30,021 nucleotides of DNA from a virus: positions 1 to 30,021 of IMG/VR virus record IMGVR_UViG_3300043468_000075; one strand, given 5' to 3'. Position 1 is the first letter of the stretch; every line of letters begins with the position of its first letter. Below the pieces are notes generated by a model that worked only from the letters and a program-made list of their open reading frames with translations, was not told where the DNA came from and ran no database searches. Of this stretch, positions 7,683 to 16,793 are shown one piece after another. The position numbers and the translations under genes were made by a program.

Positions 7683-8718
7683 TGCAAGGAGTCCATACAT
7701 CGTAACAATAAACGAAACAGGACAGATTGAGACAAAACTGCAAATCTTCCTTTGGAATGGTACAGGTTCAATGCCTGCTTCTCCTGCTTACACTTTAAGC
7801 AAGAAGATACCTTCGTCTAACAATCCTGCGACTTACTACGATGTTTCGCCTTATATCCGTGAGTATATTGACCACGACACTCTACAAACCATTACAAACA
7901 TTTTCACGGCTACTCCTTCAGCGCAATGGTGCAATGTAGGTTTAAAACTTTTCAAAAAGGTTACTACGTCTTTTGTTCAAGTGGGTTCTACGCAAACGCA
8001 TTTTGGTGTTGACGGATACGGATACTATGACGAAGGATACAACCCTGCTTTAGGTAATTACTTGCTTACTCAAGGGACTTACACTTATAACTATGATTTA
8101 GGCGGTGAGTACGGGTGGTTAACTGTGTACACAGGCAGCGGAAACTCGGTCAAATACACGAACCTATCAACAGGCGTAAGCTATACTACAGGTTTAACAA
8201 ATAACAGATGGGAAGATGTGCCGAGAGTATATCCTACTTATGCTGCGGTTGGAAACAAATTAGAAATAATTGATGGAAGTGCAAACGTATTGTTCAGAGC
8301 AACTTTTGTACCTAAAGAGGAATGTAAGTACACCCCTGTAATGGTTGACTTTGTAAATAAGTATGGTGCTTGGCAACGTGAGTGGTTTTTCAAAGCCAGC
8401 TACGATACATTGAACGTTGAAAACACGGAGTATAATTTAATGCAAGACACCTACCCTAACTACAATATTAAGGAAGGACAAAGAGAGGTGTTTAACGCCA
8501 ACGGGAAAAAGACTATCCGTGTTAATACAGATTGGGTAAGCGAAAGTTTCAAAGAGGTTATTCAGCAGTTGATGTTATCGGAAAGAATCTTGATTAACAA
8601 ACTACCTGCAAAACTAAACACCAAAAACACGGAGTTATTCAAAAGCATAAACACTCATATGATTAACTACCAACTTGAGTTCGAATATGCTTACGACGTT
8701 ATCAATTCAGTAGTGTAA
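7669..8718 (+). CDS. tail-tip or baseplate-type structural protein
   Basis: A 349-residue beta-rich protein that begins MATINARSPYIVTINETGQ. It has a Tyr/Gly-rich centre (DGYGYYDEGYNPALGNY, YNYDLGGEYGWLTVYTG). The C-terminal third is more mixed, with YGAWQREWFFKASYDTLNVE and a charged helix near the end. Proteins of this make-up occur just before the tape measure in Bacteroidota phages. No enzyme motif is seen. The stop codon TAATG overlaps the start of the next gene, which suggests the two are made together and may pair in the tail tip. Confidence 0.55.
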   Translation: MATINARSPYIVTINETGQIETKLQIFLWNGTGSMPASPAYTLSKKIPSSNNPATYYDVSPYIREYIDHDTLQTITNIFTATPSAQWCNVGLKLFKKVTTSFVQVGSTQTHFGVDGYGYYDEGYNPALGNYLLTQGTYTYNYDLGGEYGWLTVYTGSGNSVKYTNLSTGVSYTTGLTNNRWEDVPRVYPTYAAVGNKLEIIDGSANVLFRATFVPKEECKYTPVMVDFVNKYGAWQREWFFKASYDTLNVENTEYNLMQDTYPNYNIKEGQREVFNANGKKTIRVNTDWVSESFKEVIQQLMLSERILINKLPAKLNTKNTELFKSINTHMINYQLEFEYAYDVINSVV

Positions 8719-10982
8719 TGAGAAAGGTACAACTCTACATAGAAGGTAACCGCATTGAGTTATTCAATGACGAGCAGATTCAAGTTACAAGCTCTATTCA
8801 AAACGTTCAGGACATTTCTAAAACGTTTACGGATTTCTCACAAGGATTTACCGTACCTGCATCTGATGTCAACAACGCATTCTTTGAGCATTGGTATAAT
8901 TCAGATATTGACTTTACAACGGATAACAACCTACGAAAAGACGCATACATAGAAATCAACCTTACTACCTTTCGTAAGGGTAAAGTACAATTAGACGGAG
9001 CAACGCTAACTAACGGAAAGCCGAGTTCTTACAAACTAACTTTCTATGGAGAAGGGGTAACGCTTAAAGATACTTTCGGTGAGGATTTACTGTCAGATTT
9101 AGATTATTCTGATTATGCTCACGCTTTTACATCTGCTGAGGTTTTAACGCGCATAACTAACACTACTAACACTTACGATGTAAAGTACCCGCTAATCACG
9201 TCTAATCGCATTTGGCAGTATCAATCCATACCACCAAACGCACCACTACCGAACTGGTTAGTAAATACACTAACGCAAAACGATATTCATTCCAACGCAG
9301 GAGCAATATATAAAAACGAATTATTCCCTGCATTTAGAGTTGCGCGAATTTTTGATTTAATTGAAGCGAAGTACGGAATAACTTTTAATGGCGCCTTCTT
9401 GCAAGATGAGCGTTTTACTAATTTGTTTTTATGGTATAAAGGCAAAGAGGTTTTGGTTCAGTATTCAACTGCTTACAACCTTACTGCTAATACAATTACT
9501 CCTACGTTCACAAACTACGATTTAACGAACACTTACACATCAGCTACAAACTCAGTACAAATACAAGAGCTTGCAGGTGTAATTACGCATCGTTTAATTT
9601 ACGAGGTAACCGCAACTACGACTTCGGCAAATTATAGCATTGACATATATCAAAACGGAAACTTGTACAATACAATTACAGGTTTCGGCACGGGAGTTTA
9701 CACCTTAGATACAATAAACCAAACTTCAGGCTTAGATGTTACTTATACTTTTCAAATTAGAACACAAGGAGCTAACGTAATTAATTCTCGATTAAAATAC
9801 GAGGTTGACTACATTACTGCAGGTTCGGTAAACACGGACTACTTGACGGTAGTTTATACTGCGCTTACTGTTAGCTTATCAATTGACCTTGCAGCAAACG
9901 CACCTGTAATGAAGATAGCAGATTTCTTCTCAGGAATCCTAAAGACTTTCAATATGACTACCTACTCAATCACGGACGGAGAATATTGGGTAGAGCCATT
10001 AGATGACTGGTATAGCAAAGGCGCAGTTGTAGACGTTAGTAAGTACGTTGATGTCAACACGATTGAACAGGCAAGAATGCCTCTCTACAAAAACATTACT
10101 TTTAAATATCAAGATTCAGAATCTTTCCTTAACAAGAATTTCTCACAAACATTTAGCCGTAAATACGGAGATACAACTTATCAGTATAACTATGACGGCG
10201 GTGATTTTGTAGTTGAGCTTCCATTTGAAAACTTATTGCAGCAGAAATTTACAGGCACTGATTTACAGGTAGGATACTCACTTAACGGAGAGTTCGCGCC
10301 TTACATACCTAAGCCAGTTCTATTGTATCAATACACGAACAAAACTTGTAGTTTTAAATTTCATAACGATGGCGGAGGTCATACAACAGTTACAAGCTAC
10401 ACGCCATTCGGTCAAGACTTGATTTACAACGCCACGAACTACACTTTAAACTTTGCACCTGAGACAAGCTCACTATTATCAACACCTATACAAAATACAC
10501 TTTTCGCTAATTACTACTTCAGCTACTTATACAATCTTTATAATTTAAAGCAGCGTTTGGTTAACGTAAAGGCAAGACTACCTGTGAGCCTACTAACAGG
10601 ATTGCAGTTAAACGATAGACTTGTAATTAGAGATAGAAGGTACATCATTAACGAAATGAAAACGAACCTAACGACAGGAGACGCAGACTTACAACTTATC
10701 TTAGATTTTAGACCAATCGTAAACTCTACAAACCCTGCTCCTAAGGTATCAACGGGAGGCGGTACGATAAAATACATCATTAACCTACCAAACAACGCAG
10801 TAGAGGCTGCCTTTACTTGCGCAACGGCTGGTGTATCATTCAGTCCAAATCCGATGACTGCAAGTGGCATCTTAACTATCACTTTGCCAAGTGGCGCAGC
10901 AGGTACGGTATACACAATCACGGTTACATACTTATATTTAGACGGAAGCACAACAACGGAATCTTTTTATATTATACAATGA
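8718..10982 (+). CDS. large tail-tip/baseplate structural protein
   Basis: At 754 residues this is the largest protein in the window. The N-terminus reads MRKVQLYIEGNRIELFNDEQIQVTSSIQNVQDISKTFTDFSQGF, a start I associate with distal tail proteins of Bacteroidota phages. The middle is long, Thr/Asn/Tyr-rich and beta-structured. Around residues 570-670 it turns helical (YLYNLYNLKQRLVNVKARLPVSLL...LNDRLVIRDRRYII). The last ~80 residues look like a separate Ig-like domain after a Gly linker (STGGG). It probably shapes the tail tip where fibres attach; I see no peptidoglycan hydrolase motif. Confidence 0.6.
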   Translation: MRKVQLYIEGNRIELFNDEQIQVTSSIQNVQDISKTFTDFSQGFTVPASDVNNAFFEHWYNSDIDFTTDNNLRKDAYIEINLTTFRKGKVQLDGATLTNGKPSSYKLTFYGEGVTLKDTFGEDLLSDLDYSDYAHAFTSAEVLTRITNTTNTYDVKYPLITSNRIWQYQSIPPNAPLPNWLVNTLTQNDIHSNAGAIYKNELFPAFRVARIFDLIEAKYGITFNGAFLQDERFTNLFLWYKGKEVLVQYSTAYNLTANTITPTFTNYDLTNTYTSATNSVQIQELAGVITHRLIYEVTATTTSANYSIDIYQNGNLYNTITGFGTGVYTLDTINQTSGLDVTYTFQIRTQGANVINSRLKYEVDYITAGSVNTDYLTVVYTALTVSLSIDLAANAPVMKIADFFSGILKTFNMTTYSITDGEYWVEPLDDWYSKGAVVDVSKYVDVNTIEQARMPLYKNITFKYQDSESFLNKNFSQTFSRKYGDTTYQYNYDGGDFVVELPFENLLQQKFTGTDLQVGYSLNGEFAPYIPKPVLLYQYTNKTCSFKFHNDGGGHTTVTSYTPFGQDLIYNATNYTLNFAPETSSLLSTPIQNTLFANYYFSYLYNLYNLKQRLVNVKARLPVSLLTGLQLNDRLVIRDRRYIINEMKTNLTTGDADLQLILDFRPIVNSTNPAPKVSTGGGTIKYIINLPNNAVEAAFTCATAGVSFSPNPMTASGILTITLPSGAAGTVYTITVTYLYLDGSTTTESFYIIQ

Positions 10983-11140
10983 TAAAGCAAATAATCGCAA
11001 TGCTACAACTTGACAACTTCTACGGAGAATCCGAGTTGATTGACATAGCCAAAGGAAAACACGAACTCACCACGTCTATGAAAAAAATGTGGAAACAAGG
11101 AAAACGTGAAATAATCAATAAGAGAAATGGCAGAGGTTAA
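10979..11140 (+). CDS. small basic protein before tape measure, unknown
   Basis: A 53-residue protein starting at ATG 10979, which overlaps the upstream TGA as ATGA; a longer in-frame start at 10817 would lie inside the tail-tip gene and is less likely. It has an acidic/helical start (IIAMLQLDNFYGESELIDIAKGK) and a basic end (MKKMWKQGKREIINKRNGRG). It overlaps the tape measure start by 14 bases. It might act with the tape measure, but this is only from position. Confidence 0.6.
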   Translation: MIKQIIAMLQLDNFYGESELIDIAKGKHELTTSMKKMWKQGKREIINKRNGRG

Positions 11141-13034
11141 AACTATAAAAATAGACGTAGATACTAAACAGGCAGTTAATGCAATGGAGAACCTCTCCAA
11201 AGCTACTAACGATGTTAACAAAAGTTTTGAGGAAGTCTATGGAGACTTACAACCACTTACCACTCGTATGGGTGAGGCTGAAGATAGGTTGTATGAATTA
11301 GCCAACGCAGGTCAAACGGCAACTCAAGAGTATCAAGACCTATTAGAAACCGTAGGTAACTATCGCAAAGTCCAAATCCAAACGGATATGGCGGTGGATG
11401 CTGCTGCCACTACTATGACTCAAAAGTTAGGCGGTGCGCTTGGTGGTGCTACGGCAGGTTTTGAATTGATGCAGGGAGTTATGGGTACTTTTGGTGCTGA
11501 ATCTCAAGAAGTAGAAAAACTACTCCTTAAGGTTCAGTCTGCAATGGCTATCTCTCAAGGTATTCAAGGTGTAAGAGAGGCTATTCCTGCTATTACTGCT
11601 TTTGGCACTGCTATAAAAACACAAGCTATCGCAGCTCTAACAACTTTAAAAGGAGCATTGATTGCAACTGGTATTGGTGCGCTTGTAGTTGCGTTGGGAT
11701 TCGCAGCAAATGCTATGGGATTGTTTTCTGATTCAAGTGAAGATGCAGAGAAAAAACAAAAGAAACTTGATGACCAATTAGAAAAAACCAATAAATCACT
11801 TGAAGAACAAAGGAACTTTTATGATAAGTTATCAGCATCAATGGAGCAAAGCACTCGAAAACAAATTCTCGATGCTCGTAAACGTGGTGCAACTGAAGAG
11901 GAAATAACAGATATTACTACAAAGGGAATTGAAAGACGTATAGAGCTTTTAAAGATTGAAGAAGAACAGGCTCGCAAAACTATGCTTCAAAAGTCGAAGG
12001 ATAGAAATGCTAGCTATAAGGAATATGAAGCAGCAGACGACGCATATCAAGCCGCTATAAAGCGAACTGAGGAACTACAATTACAACTTGATGAGCAGAG
12101 ACAAGCTGAAAAAGAAGCTCAAGACCAAATTAATAAAGATAATGCAAAAGCCAATAAGGAAAAACGAAAAGAGGAATTAGCTAAACTTAGAGAATACAAT
12201 CGTGAGGCAACTGATTTATTTAAGTCTGAATACGAAAAACAAGTACGAGATATTAGAGAAAAGTACGCTGAACAAATTGCACTTGCCAAAAAATACAAAC
12301 AAGATACAACTGCTTTAGAAGCTGCCCAAACTCAAGAGCTTGAAGACGCCTTAGATAAGTCTATGAAATCTTTAGAGACTTTGTCTTTACAAAAGGTTCA
12401 AATTCAACAAAGAGATTTAGGCACTTTACAAGGTTCTATCAATCAAGAGTTAAAATTAAAACAAGAGGCAGCAGATTTAGAGTTACTTCAACTACAAGTT
12501 AAAGCGCAACGAGCAAGAAAAATAGAAGAGCAATCTCAATCGTTTAAAGTTAAAGCAGTACAAGACGGATTAAGCGCCATTGCTTCTATTACAGAACTAT
12601 TCGGTAAGAAATCAGAGAAAGCGGCTAAACGTGCTTTCCAAGTTCAAAAGGCTGCAAATATGGCAAGTGCTTTAATCTCTACTTATCAAAACGCAACGGC
12701 TGCTTATGCTTCTCAGTTTACTCCCTTACCTACACCTGACTCACCCATTCGTGGAGGCATTGCCGCAGGCATTGCGGTAGCAACAGGCTTGGCTAATGTG
12801 GCAAAAATTGCTCAACAAAAATTTGAATCACCAAGTACAGGCGGTGGAGGAGGAAGCACAGGAAGCGCTGGTGGCGGCGGAGTAATGTCTCCAAACTTTA
12901 ACATCGTAGGTAACTCAGGATTCAATCAGTTAGCACAAATCCAACAACAACCAATCCAAGCGTATGTAGTGAGTGGTGAGGTAACATCTGCTCAGGCACT
13001 CGATAGAAATAGAATTAAAAACGCAACATTGTAA
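11127..13034 (+). CDS. tape measure protein
   Basis: A 635-residue, mostly helical protein. It has an N-terminal IDVDTKQAVNAMENLSKAT segment, a hydrophobic Ala/Gly stretch at 166-200 (ALIATGIGALVVALGFAANAM) and long coiled coil from about 205 to 500 (DAEKKQKKLDDQLEKTNKSL). A Gly-rich linker lies at about 572-585, and the end YVVSGEVTSAQALDRNRIKN is common in such proteins of this host group. It sets tail length; at about 0.15 nm per residue the tail would be roughly 95 nm. The hydrophobic segment may help DNA pass the inner membrane. It is small for a tape measure but complete. Confidence 0.88.
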   Translation: MAEVKTIKIDVDTKQAVNAMENLSKATNDVNKSFEEVYGDLQPLTTRMGEAEDRLYELANAGQTATQEYQDLLETVGNYRKVQIQTDMAVDAAATTMTQKLGGALGGATAGFELMQGVMGTFGAESQEVEKLLLKVQSAMAISQGIQGVREAIPAITAFGTAIKTQAIAALTTLKGALIATGIGALVVALGFAANAMGLFSDSSEDAEKKQKKLDDQLEKTNKSLEEQRNFYDKLSASMEQSTRKQILDARKRGATEEEITDITTKGIERRIELLKIEEEQARKTMLQKSKDRNASYKEYEAADDAYQAAIKRTEELQLQLDEQRQAEKEAQDQINKDNAKANKEKRKEELAKLREYNREATDLFKSEYEKQVRDIREKYAEQIALAKKYKQDTTALEAAQTQELEDALDKSMKSLETLSLQKVQIQQRDLGTLQGSINQELKLKQEAADLELLQLQVKAQRARKIEEQSQSFKVKAVQDGLSAIASITELFGKKSEKAAKRAFQVQKAANMASALISTYQNATAAYASQFTPLPTPDSPIRGGIAAGIAVATGLANVAKIAQQKFESPSTGGGGGSTGSAGGGGVMSPNFNIVGNSGFNQLAQIQQQPIQAYVVSGEVTSAQALDRNRIKNATL

Positions 13035-13055
13035 CACATTTCAACTTTTTGAATT

Positions 13056-13631
13056 ATGACAACCCTTGAATTAGTAATCGACGAAAAAGACTTCCAAAGC
13101 GGTATCAATGCCGTTTCAGTAGTGGAAGCACCTGCGATTGAGGAGAACTTCATCGCCTTAGCAAAACACGAAGTAGAACTTAAAGAAATTGACACCGAGA
13201 AACGTATCCTAATGGGTGCTGCTCTTATCCCTAACAAGAAGATTTACCGCAGAAACAAAGAGGAGGAGTTCTATATCTACTTTTCGGAGGACACCGTGCG
13301 TAAAGCTATGGAGTTATTCTTCAAGAAAGGAAACCAAAACAACGCTACCTACGAACACAAAGACGCAATCAAAGGAATGAGTGTAGTAGAATCGTGGCTA
13401 ATCGAAGACGAAAAGATGGACAAAAGCCAGTTGTACGGATTTAACCTACCAAAAGGAACTTGGATGATTTCTATGAAGGTAGACAACGATGAGGTTTGGC
13501 AAGACGTAAAAGACGGCAAGATAAAAGGATTCTCAATTGAGGGATACTTTGCTGACAAGATGCCTGAATCACCTCGTGAGGAGCAAGAAAAACACGCAAT
13601 TATCGAACAACTTAAAAACTTACTAAAATAA
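13056..13631 (+). CDS. prohead protease, XkdF-type serine protease
   Basis: A 191-residue protein of the XkdF-like (Peptidase_S78_2) type. Features are RILMGAALIPNKKIYR, ATYEHKD with the likely catalytic His101, VVESWLIEDE (Glu112), YGFNLPKGTWMISMKV, and GFSIEGYF with the likely nucleophile Ser160. It cleaves scaffold and capsid precursors during prohead maturation. A peptide IALAKHEVEL at residues 33-42 is nearly repeated in two proteins encoded just downstream. It is the first gene of the head module and follows the tape measure gene, which is an uncommon order. Confidence 0.85.
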   Translation: MTTLELVIDEKDFQSGINAVSVVEAPAIEENFIALAKHEVELKEIDTEKRILMGAALIPNKKIYRRNKEEEFYIYFSEDTVRKAMELFFKKGNQNNATYEHKDAIKGMSVVESWLIEDEKMDKSQLYGFNLPKGTWMISMKVDNDEVWQDVKDGKIKGFSIEGYFADKMPESPREEQEKHAIIEQLKNLLK

Positions 13632-13636
13632 AACTA

Positions 13637-13993
13637 ATGAATAATATCCTAAACAAAATCGCTGAAATGGAGCGTAATGCAGCAGAGATTCAAGAAGTGC
13701 AATTAGCATCACATAAAGTAGAGTTAGCATTGTTAGATGAGATACTTGACTTGAATAGAGAAGCAGGTTCATTGTTATCATTGCCAGTTATGAAAATTGC
13801 TGAACAATTATCTAAATCAATTGAACTAAATAGAAAAGGATTAGCACAAGCTGAAAAAGGTTTAAAGGCTGCTCAAGATTTAGGAGTTCAAGATGGAATT
13901 GATACTTTTAAAAGATGGGTAAAAAGTTGTACAGATGATATTAAGCGTGCTGAAAAAGGTCAAAAAATACTTGCTGATTTATCTCAAATTTAA
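13637..13993 (+). CDS. helical head-module protein, unknown
   Basis: A 118-residue, nearly all-helical protein (EMERNAAEIQEVQLASHKVELALLDEILDLNRE, and repeated QAEKGLKAAQD / RAEKGQKILAD). It begins 5 bases after the protease stop and carries the shared motif VQLASHKVEL at residues 21-30. The motif and its site between protease and capsid genes suggest a role inside the prohead, perhaps as an internal or scaffold-associated protein. That role is inference; no family was recognised. Confidence 0.7.
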   Translation: MNNILNKIAEMERNAAEIQEVQLASHKVELALLDEILDLNREAGSLLSLPVMKIAEQLSKSIELNRKGLAQAEKGLKAAQDLGVQDGIDTFKRWVKSCTDDIKRAEKGQKILADLSQI

Positions 13994-14003
13994 AAATAGA
14001 ATT

Positions 14004-14207
14004 ATGTCAAAATTCAAAACTCCAAGTAAAGCAAGTCCAAGAGCAGGCGCAAGAAGAGGTTGCCTATGCGCAGACGGAAAATACTCAACTAAGTGTTGTG
14101 ACGGAAGTTTAGAGGCACAAGGCATTGGTAAGACGGAGGGAACAGGAGATTCTGTTACTACAACCATAGTAAACGGAGTTAGAACTACGGTACGTCAAAA
14201 CGGATAA
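14004..14207 (+). CDS. small Cys-rich phage protein (CLC...CC motif)
   Basis: Starting at ATG 14004, this 67-residue protein has a basic Ser/Pro-rich N-terminus (KTPSKASPRAGARRG), then CLCADGKYSTKCCDGSLEAQGIG, and a Thr/Val-rich beta tail. I recognise the CLC-D-YS--CCDG--QAQGIG pattern as recurrent in head modules of Bacteroidota phages. The four Cys (20, 22, 31, 32) could hold a metal ion or form disulfides. An upstream in-frame start at 13935 would overlap the previous gene and is less likely. Function unknown. Confidence 0.7.
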   Translation: MSKFKTPSKASPRAGARRGCLCADGKYSTKCCDGSLEAQGIGKTEGTGDSVTTTIVNGVRTTVRQNG

Positions 14208-14243
14208 AAAGGAAACAAATCAAATTTAAATACTTGAAACATT

Positions 14244-14660
14244 ATGAACACTACAAAATCAGTTTACAACAGACTATTTAAAGAGGAAGCTACTGAGCTT
14301 GCTTCTCACGAAGTTGAATTAGCTTCGGTTCAAGATTTGGAAAAAGCAATTAAAGAAGCTACTAACCAAAGTGATGTGTATTTAAAATTACTTGGGGATA
14401 TAGATTCTTATGAAAAAGAAATTCAAGCAAAAAAACAAGCAATGCTTACAAAAGCAGAGGGCGTTAGACGTGAATTAAATAACAAAAAAAACATTTTAGG
14501 CGATACTTGGAGTGACTTTAATCAGAAAGCTAAAGAATTAGGCATTGATGCAAAAGGTATTCCTGTGTTTAAAAATGCTGATACTGCTTTTATGAAATTA
14601 GAAAAAGAATCAAGAGATTTATCGGATATAATCGTTAAAAAATTAGGCGGTAAATTTTAA
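14244..14660 (+). CDS. helical head-module protein, unknown
   Basis: A 138-residue protein rich in Lys/Glu/Ala helices. It has the shared motif ELASHEVEL at residues 18-26, and a coiled-coil centre (DSYEKEIQAKKQAMLTKAEGVRRELNNKK). It resembles the 13637 protein in its N-terminal motif but not in the rest. The location between protease and scaffold-like genes suggests a head assembly or internal virion role. This is inferred from the motif and place only. Confidence 0.7.
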   Translation: MNTTKSVYNRLFKEEATELASHEVELASVQDLEKAIKEATNQSDVYLKLLGDIDSYEKEIQAKKQAMLTKAEGVRRELNNKKNILGDTWSDFNQKAKELGIDAKGIPVFKNADTAFMKLEKESRDLSDIIVKKLGGKF

Positions 14661-14687
14661 CTCATTGCTGTAAATAAATAAAAACAA

Positions 14688-15293
14688 ATGAACGAAAAAT
14701 CAATCTTAAACAAAGTCCGCACACTTTTAGGTTTAGAAGTGAAGTTGGAAACTATGCGCCTTTCTGATGGTGTATCTATGCTTGAAGCAGAATCATTCGA
14801 AGCAGGTCAACCTGTATTTATCCTAACTGAAGACGAACAACGCATCGCACTTCCTGTAGGTGAGTATGAACTTGAGGATGGTCGTATCTTGGTAGTTATC
14901 GAAGAAGGCGTTATCGCTGACGTTCGTGAGGGTGCTGAGCCTGAAGTAGAGGTAGAAGTAGAAGACGAAGTAGAAACAGGTAAAATGCCTGAAGAAGAAA
15001 TGGCACAAGAGCCTGCTGCACCTACTGCAAAGAAAATCATTGAATCAGTAACTAAGGAATCTTTCTTTAGCGAAATCGAAGCCTTGAAAAAAGAAAACGA
15101 AGAGTTAAAGGCACAACTCGAATTGTCAAAAACTGAAGTTGCAGAAGAAGTTGCACCAGTTGAATTGAGCGAAGAGCCTAAACCTATTTCATTCAACCCT
15201 GAAAACGAAACTAAAGTAGAAGCGTTCAAAGTATCTAAGAACCGTCAACGTTCTACAATGGATTCAATCCTTGAAAAATTCAACAATATTTAA
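14688..15293 (+). CDS. capsid scaffolding-like protein
   Basis: The 201-residue acidic protein has a beta-type front part (GVSMLEAESFEAGQPVFILTEDEQRIALPVGEYELEDGRILVV), a highly acidic linker (EVEVEVEDEVETGKMPEEEM), a coiled coil (FFSEIEALKKENEELKAQLELS), and a basic C-terminal end (KVSKNRQRSTMDSILEKFNNI). Acidic, coiled-coil proteins with a short basic tail placed between protease and capsid genes are usually scaffolds; the tail would touch the capsid protein. The front half resembles a small beta domain seen in related phages. No catalytic motif. Confidence 0.7.
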   Translation: MNEKSILNKVRTLLGLEVKLETMRLSDGVSMLEAESFEAGQPVFILTEDEQRIALPVGEYELEDGRILVVIEEGVIADVREGAEPEVEVEVEDEVETGKMPEEEMAQEPAAPTAKKIIESVTKESFFSEIEALKKENEELKAQLELSKTEVAEEVAPVELSEEPKPISFNPENETKVEAFKVSKNRQRSTMDSILEKFNNI

Positions 15294-15311
15294 TAACTAA
15301 AAAACAAAAAA

Positions 15312-15734
15312 ATGAGTACAACATTCACATCCGTGTCTAACGATGTTTTGCGTCAAGTAGGCGTAATTGAAACATTGACAGGTGCAACAACTTTAACTGC
15401 TGAAGATAGCGGTAAAGTATTTATTCTTAACGCTGCTGCAGGTGCGCAAGTTACACTTCCTGCCGTTGCTGACGCTTCAGGACATCAATACCGTTTTGTT
15501 GTAGGTGCTTTATTTGCAACTACTGCTTGGACTATCAAAGCTGCTTCTAACAAAATCCAAGGTGGTGTTATCGTAAATAGCGTTAACGTACCTGCTGCTG
15601 ACGAAAACACGATTACTTTCTCTGCTTCTGCTGATACAATCGGTGACTTCGTAGAATTAAACTGCGACGGTACAAACTGGTATGTTTTCGGTCTTGGAAC
15701 TTCTGCAGGCGCAATCACATTAACTGTAGTATAA
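15312..15734 (+). CDS. beta-rich head decoration- or fibre-like protein
   Basis: A 140-residue Ala/Thr/Val-rich protein. It contains LTAEDSGKVFILNAAAGAQVTLPAV and DFVELNCDGTNWYVFGLGT, a pattern frequent in beta-structured surface modules of phage virions, where the first part is a capped strand pair and the second a terminal NWYVFG strand. It is coded directly before the major capsid gene, so a head-decoration or head-fibre role fits. The codon choice is like that of the capsid gene (many GCT, ACT, GTT), pointing to high expression. Confidence 0.65.
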   Translation: MSTTFTSVSNDVLRQVGVIETLTGATTLTAEDSGKVFILNAAAGAQVTLPAVADASGHQYRFVVGALFATTAWTIKAASNKIQGGVIVNSVNVPAADENTITFSASADTIGDFVELNCDGTNWYVFGLGTSAGAITLTVV

Positions 15735-15757
15735 ACAAACTTAAATAATTAAATAAA

Positions 15758-16723
15758 ATGGAAAAAATTAATCTTTCGACTACTCAAAGCATCAGCACAA
15801 CATATGCTGGCGAGTTTGCAGGTAAGTACATCGCAGCAGCTTTATTGTCTGCTCCAACCCTTGACAAAGGCGGTATTACTATTATGCCTAACGTCAAATA
15901 TAAGCAGGTAATTAAGCGTGTGGCTACAGATGACATTATCCGTAACGCATCTTGCGATTTCGACCCTACATCTACAATCACTTTGACTGAGCGTATCCTT
16001 CAACCTGAGTCTTTCCAAGTTAACTTACAACTTTGTAAAACTGACTTCCGTGCAGATTGGGATGCTATCCAAATGGGTTACTCTGCATTTGACACTCTTC
16101 CTAAATCTTTCGCTGATTTCCTTATCGCACACGCTGCTGAGAAAGTTGCTGCAGGTATGGAGACTTCAATTTGGAGAGGTGTTAACGCAACTGCAGGTCA
16201 GTTCGCAGGTATTATGACACAATTGACTACTGATGCTTCTTTGCCAGCTGCACAAGAAATTGCAGGTACTACAGTAGATGCTACAAACGTTATTGCTCAA
16301 TTAGGTTCTATCGTTGATGCTTGTCCTGCTGCGGTTTACGGAAAAGAAGACCTTACTTTGTATGTATCTAACAACATCTATCGTGCTTATGTTCGTGCAT
16401 TGGGTGGCTTTGCTGCTGCAGGTGTAGGTGCTAATGGTTACGAGAACAAAGGTACAAACCAAGTTCTTGGTGACTTGTTCTTTGATGGTGTTCGTATCTT
16501 TATGGCTAACGGTCTTGCTAACAACACTGCACTTCTTGCTCAAAAATCTAACCTTTACTTCGCAACAGGTCTTTTGAACGATATGAACGAAGTTAAAGTT
16601 TTGGATATGGGTGACATTGATGGTTCACAAAACGTACGTGTAGTTATGCGCTTTACTGCTGACGCTAAATACGGTTTTGCTTCTGACGTTGTTACTTACG
16701 GTATCACAAACTCTGCTAACTAA
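15758..16723 (+). CDS. major capsid protein
   Basis: A 321-residue protein with the start ISTTYAGEFAGKYIAAALLSAPTLDKGGITIMPNVKYK, then ATDDIIRNASCDF, LTERILQPESFQVNLQLCKTDFRADWDAIQMG, ETSIWRGVNATAGQFAGI, and an IFMANGLANNTALL region near the end. I know this series as the capsid protein of Bacteroidota tailed phages, presumably of HK97 fold. Codon use is strongly biased to GCT/GTT/ACT/CTT, as expected for the most abundant protein. It lies after protease and scaffold genes and just before a strong terminator. Confidence 0.9.
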   Translation: MEKINLSTTQSISTTYAGEFAGKYIAAALLSAPTLDKGGITIMPNVKYKQVIKRVATDDIIRNASCDFDPTSTITLTERILQPESFQVNLQLCKTDFRADWDAIQMGYSAFDTLPKSFADFLIAHAAEKVAAGMETSIWRGVNATAGQFAGIMTQLTTDASLPAAQEIAGTTVDATNVIAQLGSIVDACPAAVYGKEDLTLYVSNNIYRAYVRALGGFAAAGVGANGYENKGTNQVLGDLFFDGVRIFMANGLANNTALLAQKSNLYFATGLLNDMNEVKVLDMGDIDGSQNVRVVMRFTADAKYGFASDVVTYGITNSAN

Positions 16724-16746
16724 TCTTAGCTTAACTTAAACTACAG

Positions 16747-16771
16747 GGGAGGGCAAGTCCCTCCCTTTTTT
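16747..16771 (+). terminator. intrinsic terminator after capsid gene
   Basis: GGGAGGG (16747-16753) pairs perfectly with CCCTCCC (16759-16765) across a 5-base loop, followed by six T. It lies 23 bases after the capsid stop. It should reduce transcription into the tail-tube-like gene, so that gene depends on readthrough or an unseen promoter. Confidence 0.9.
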
Positions 16772-16793
16772 ATAACATTTAAAAACTAAAAAT

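Noticed and set aside
10538-10951. 137-codon open frame on the minus strand
   Set aside because: Antisense of the well-supported tail-tip gene; no minus-strand gene is seen anywhere in the window.
10817-11140. Longer start for the small gene before the tape measure
   Set aside because: It would overlap the tail-tip gene by over 160 bases, while ATG 10979 sits in an ATGA overlap typical of this genome.
14807-15229. 140-codon open frame on the minus strand
   Set aside because: It lies inside the scaffold-like gene, is Ser/Thr-rich low-complexity antisense of acidic codons, and no minus-strand promoter or neighbour supports it.
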